Both the position numbers and the translations under genes were made by a program. From an uncultured bacterium (GTDB lineage: Bacteria; Actinomycetota; Actinomycetes; S36-B12), in the NCBI GenBank assembly GCA_903896585.1, contig CAITYI010000277.1, positions 1 through 6,155 on the forward strand: a stretch of 6,155 nt of DNA, read 5' to 3'. Below are positions 6,111 to 6,155 of the stretch, piece by piece. The number at the start of each line of letters is the position of its first letter. The stretch's first letter is position 1. The notes beneath the pieces were generated by a model that saw only the letters and a program-made list of their open reading frames with translations, was not told the origin of the DNA and searched no databases.

Positions 6111-6155
6111 TGGCCTTCTCGCATTGCGCTTCTCCACCCATTGCGTCTAAAGTCC

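Noticed and set aside
6086..6155. Terminator or gene tail entering from the right on the - strand (T-rich run after GCGCAATGCG)
   Set aside because: The only stem is CGC/GCG with a three-base loop, too weak. The short open frames from the edge contain poly-Phe runs caused by the A-tract and look non-coding.

Overview
This window looks like chromosomal DNA from an actinobacterium (Actinomycetota). The evidence is the gene order ftsW-murG-murC-ftsQ with no ftsA, the family-typical motifs of the four products, the GTG start codons of murG and murC, and a downstream pair of bacterial PH-domain (bPH2, YdbS/YdbT-like) membrane proteins of a type common in that phylum. Base composition looks close to half G+C by eye. 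That would suit a moderate-GC or streamlined lineage rather than a high-GC streptomycete, but genus cannot be named from this sequence.

Left part (2-3984, + strand): the 3' part of the division and cell-wall (dcw) cluster. It holds the C-terminal part of the septal glycosyltransferase FtsW, the lipid II synthase MurG, the UDP-MurNAc:L-alanine ligase MurC and the divisome scaffold FtsQ. The genes are packed with a 2-base gap, then a 14-base (or 8-base) overlap, then a 20-base gap, so they are almost certainly one transcript with coupled translation. Together they make lipid II precursor (MurC early, MurG last), polymerise it at the septum (FtsW) and regulate the septal machinery (FtsQ).

Middle and right part (3981-6014, - strand): two convergent genes, separated from each other by 6 bases. 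They encode a two-TM, single-bPH2 protein (upstream) and a larger three-bPH2 protein (downstream). The downstream gene collides with ftsQ: the two stop codons share the palindromic TTAA at 3981-3984, leaving no space for a terminator. In most actinobacteria ftsZ follows ftsQ. Here that position is taken by the PH genes, so the cluster is broken after ftsQ.

Right edge (6015-6155): a short non-coding or promoter region. The most unusual feature is at the 5' end of the upstream PH gene. A nearly perfect 15-base tandem array (5931-6014) encodes MDPAR five times, followed by MDPDNP, so six in-frame ATG codons lie in a row. A -10-like box ends six bases before the first ATG and no Shine-Dalgarno is visible, which suggests a leaderless transcript. 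The second PH gene starts with the same nine bases (ATGGACCCC), again just downstream of a -10-like box. A degenerate inverted copy of the repeat lies upstream of the array. I see no mobile element, CRISPR array, or RNA gene.
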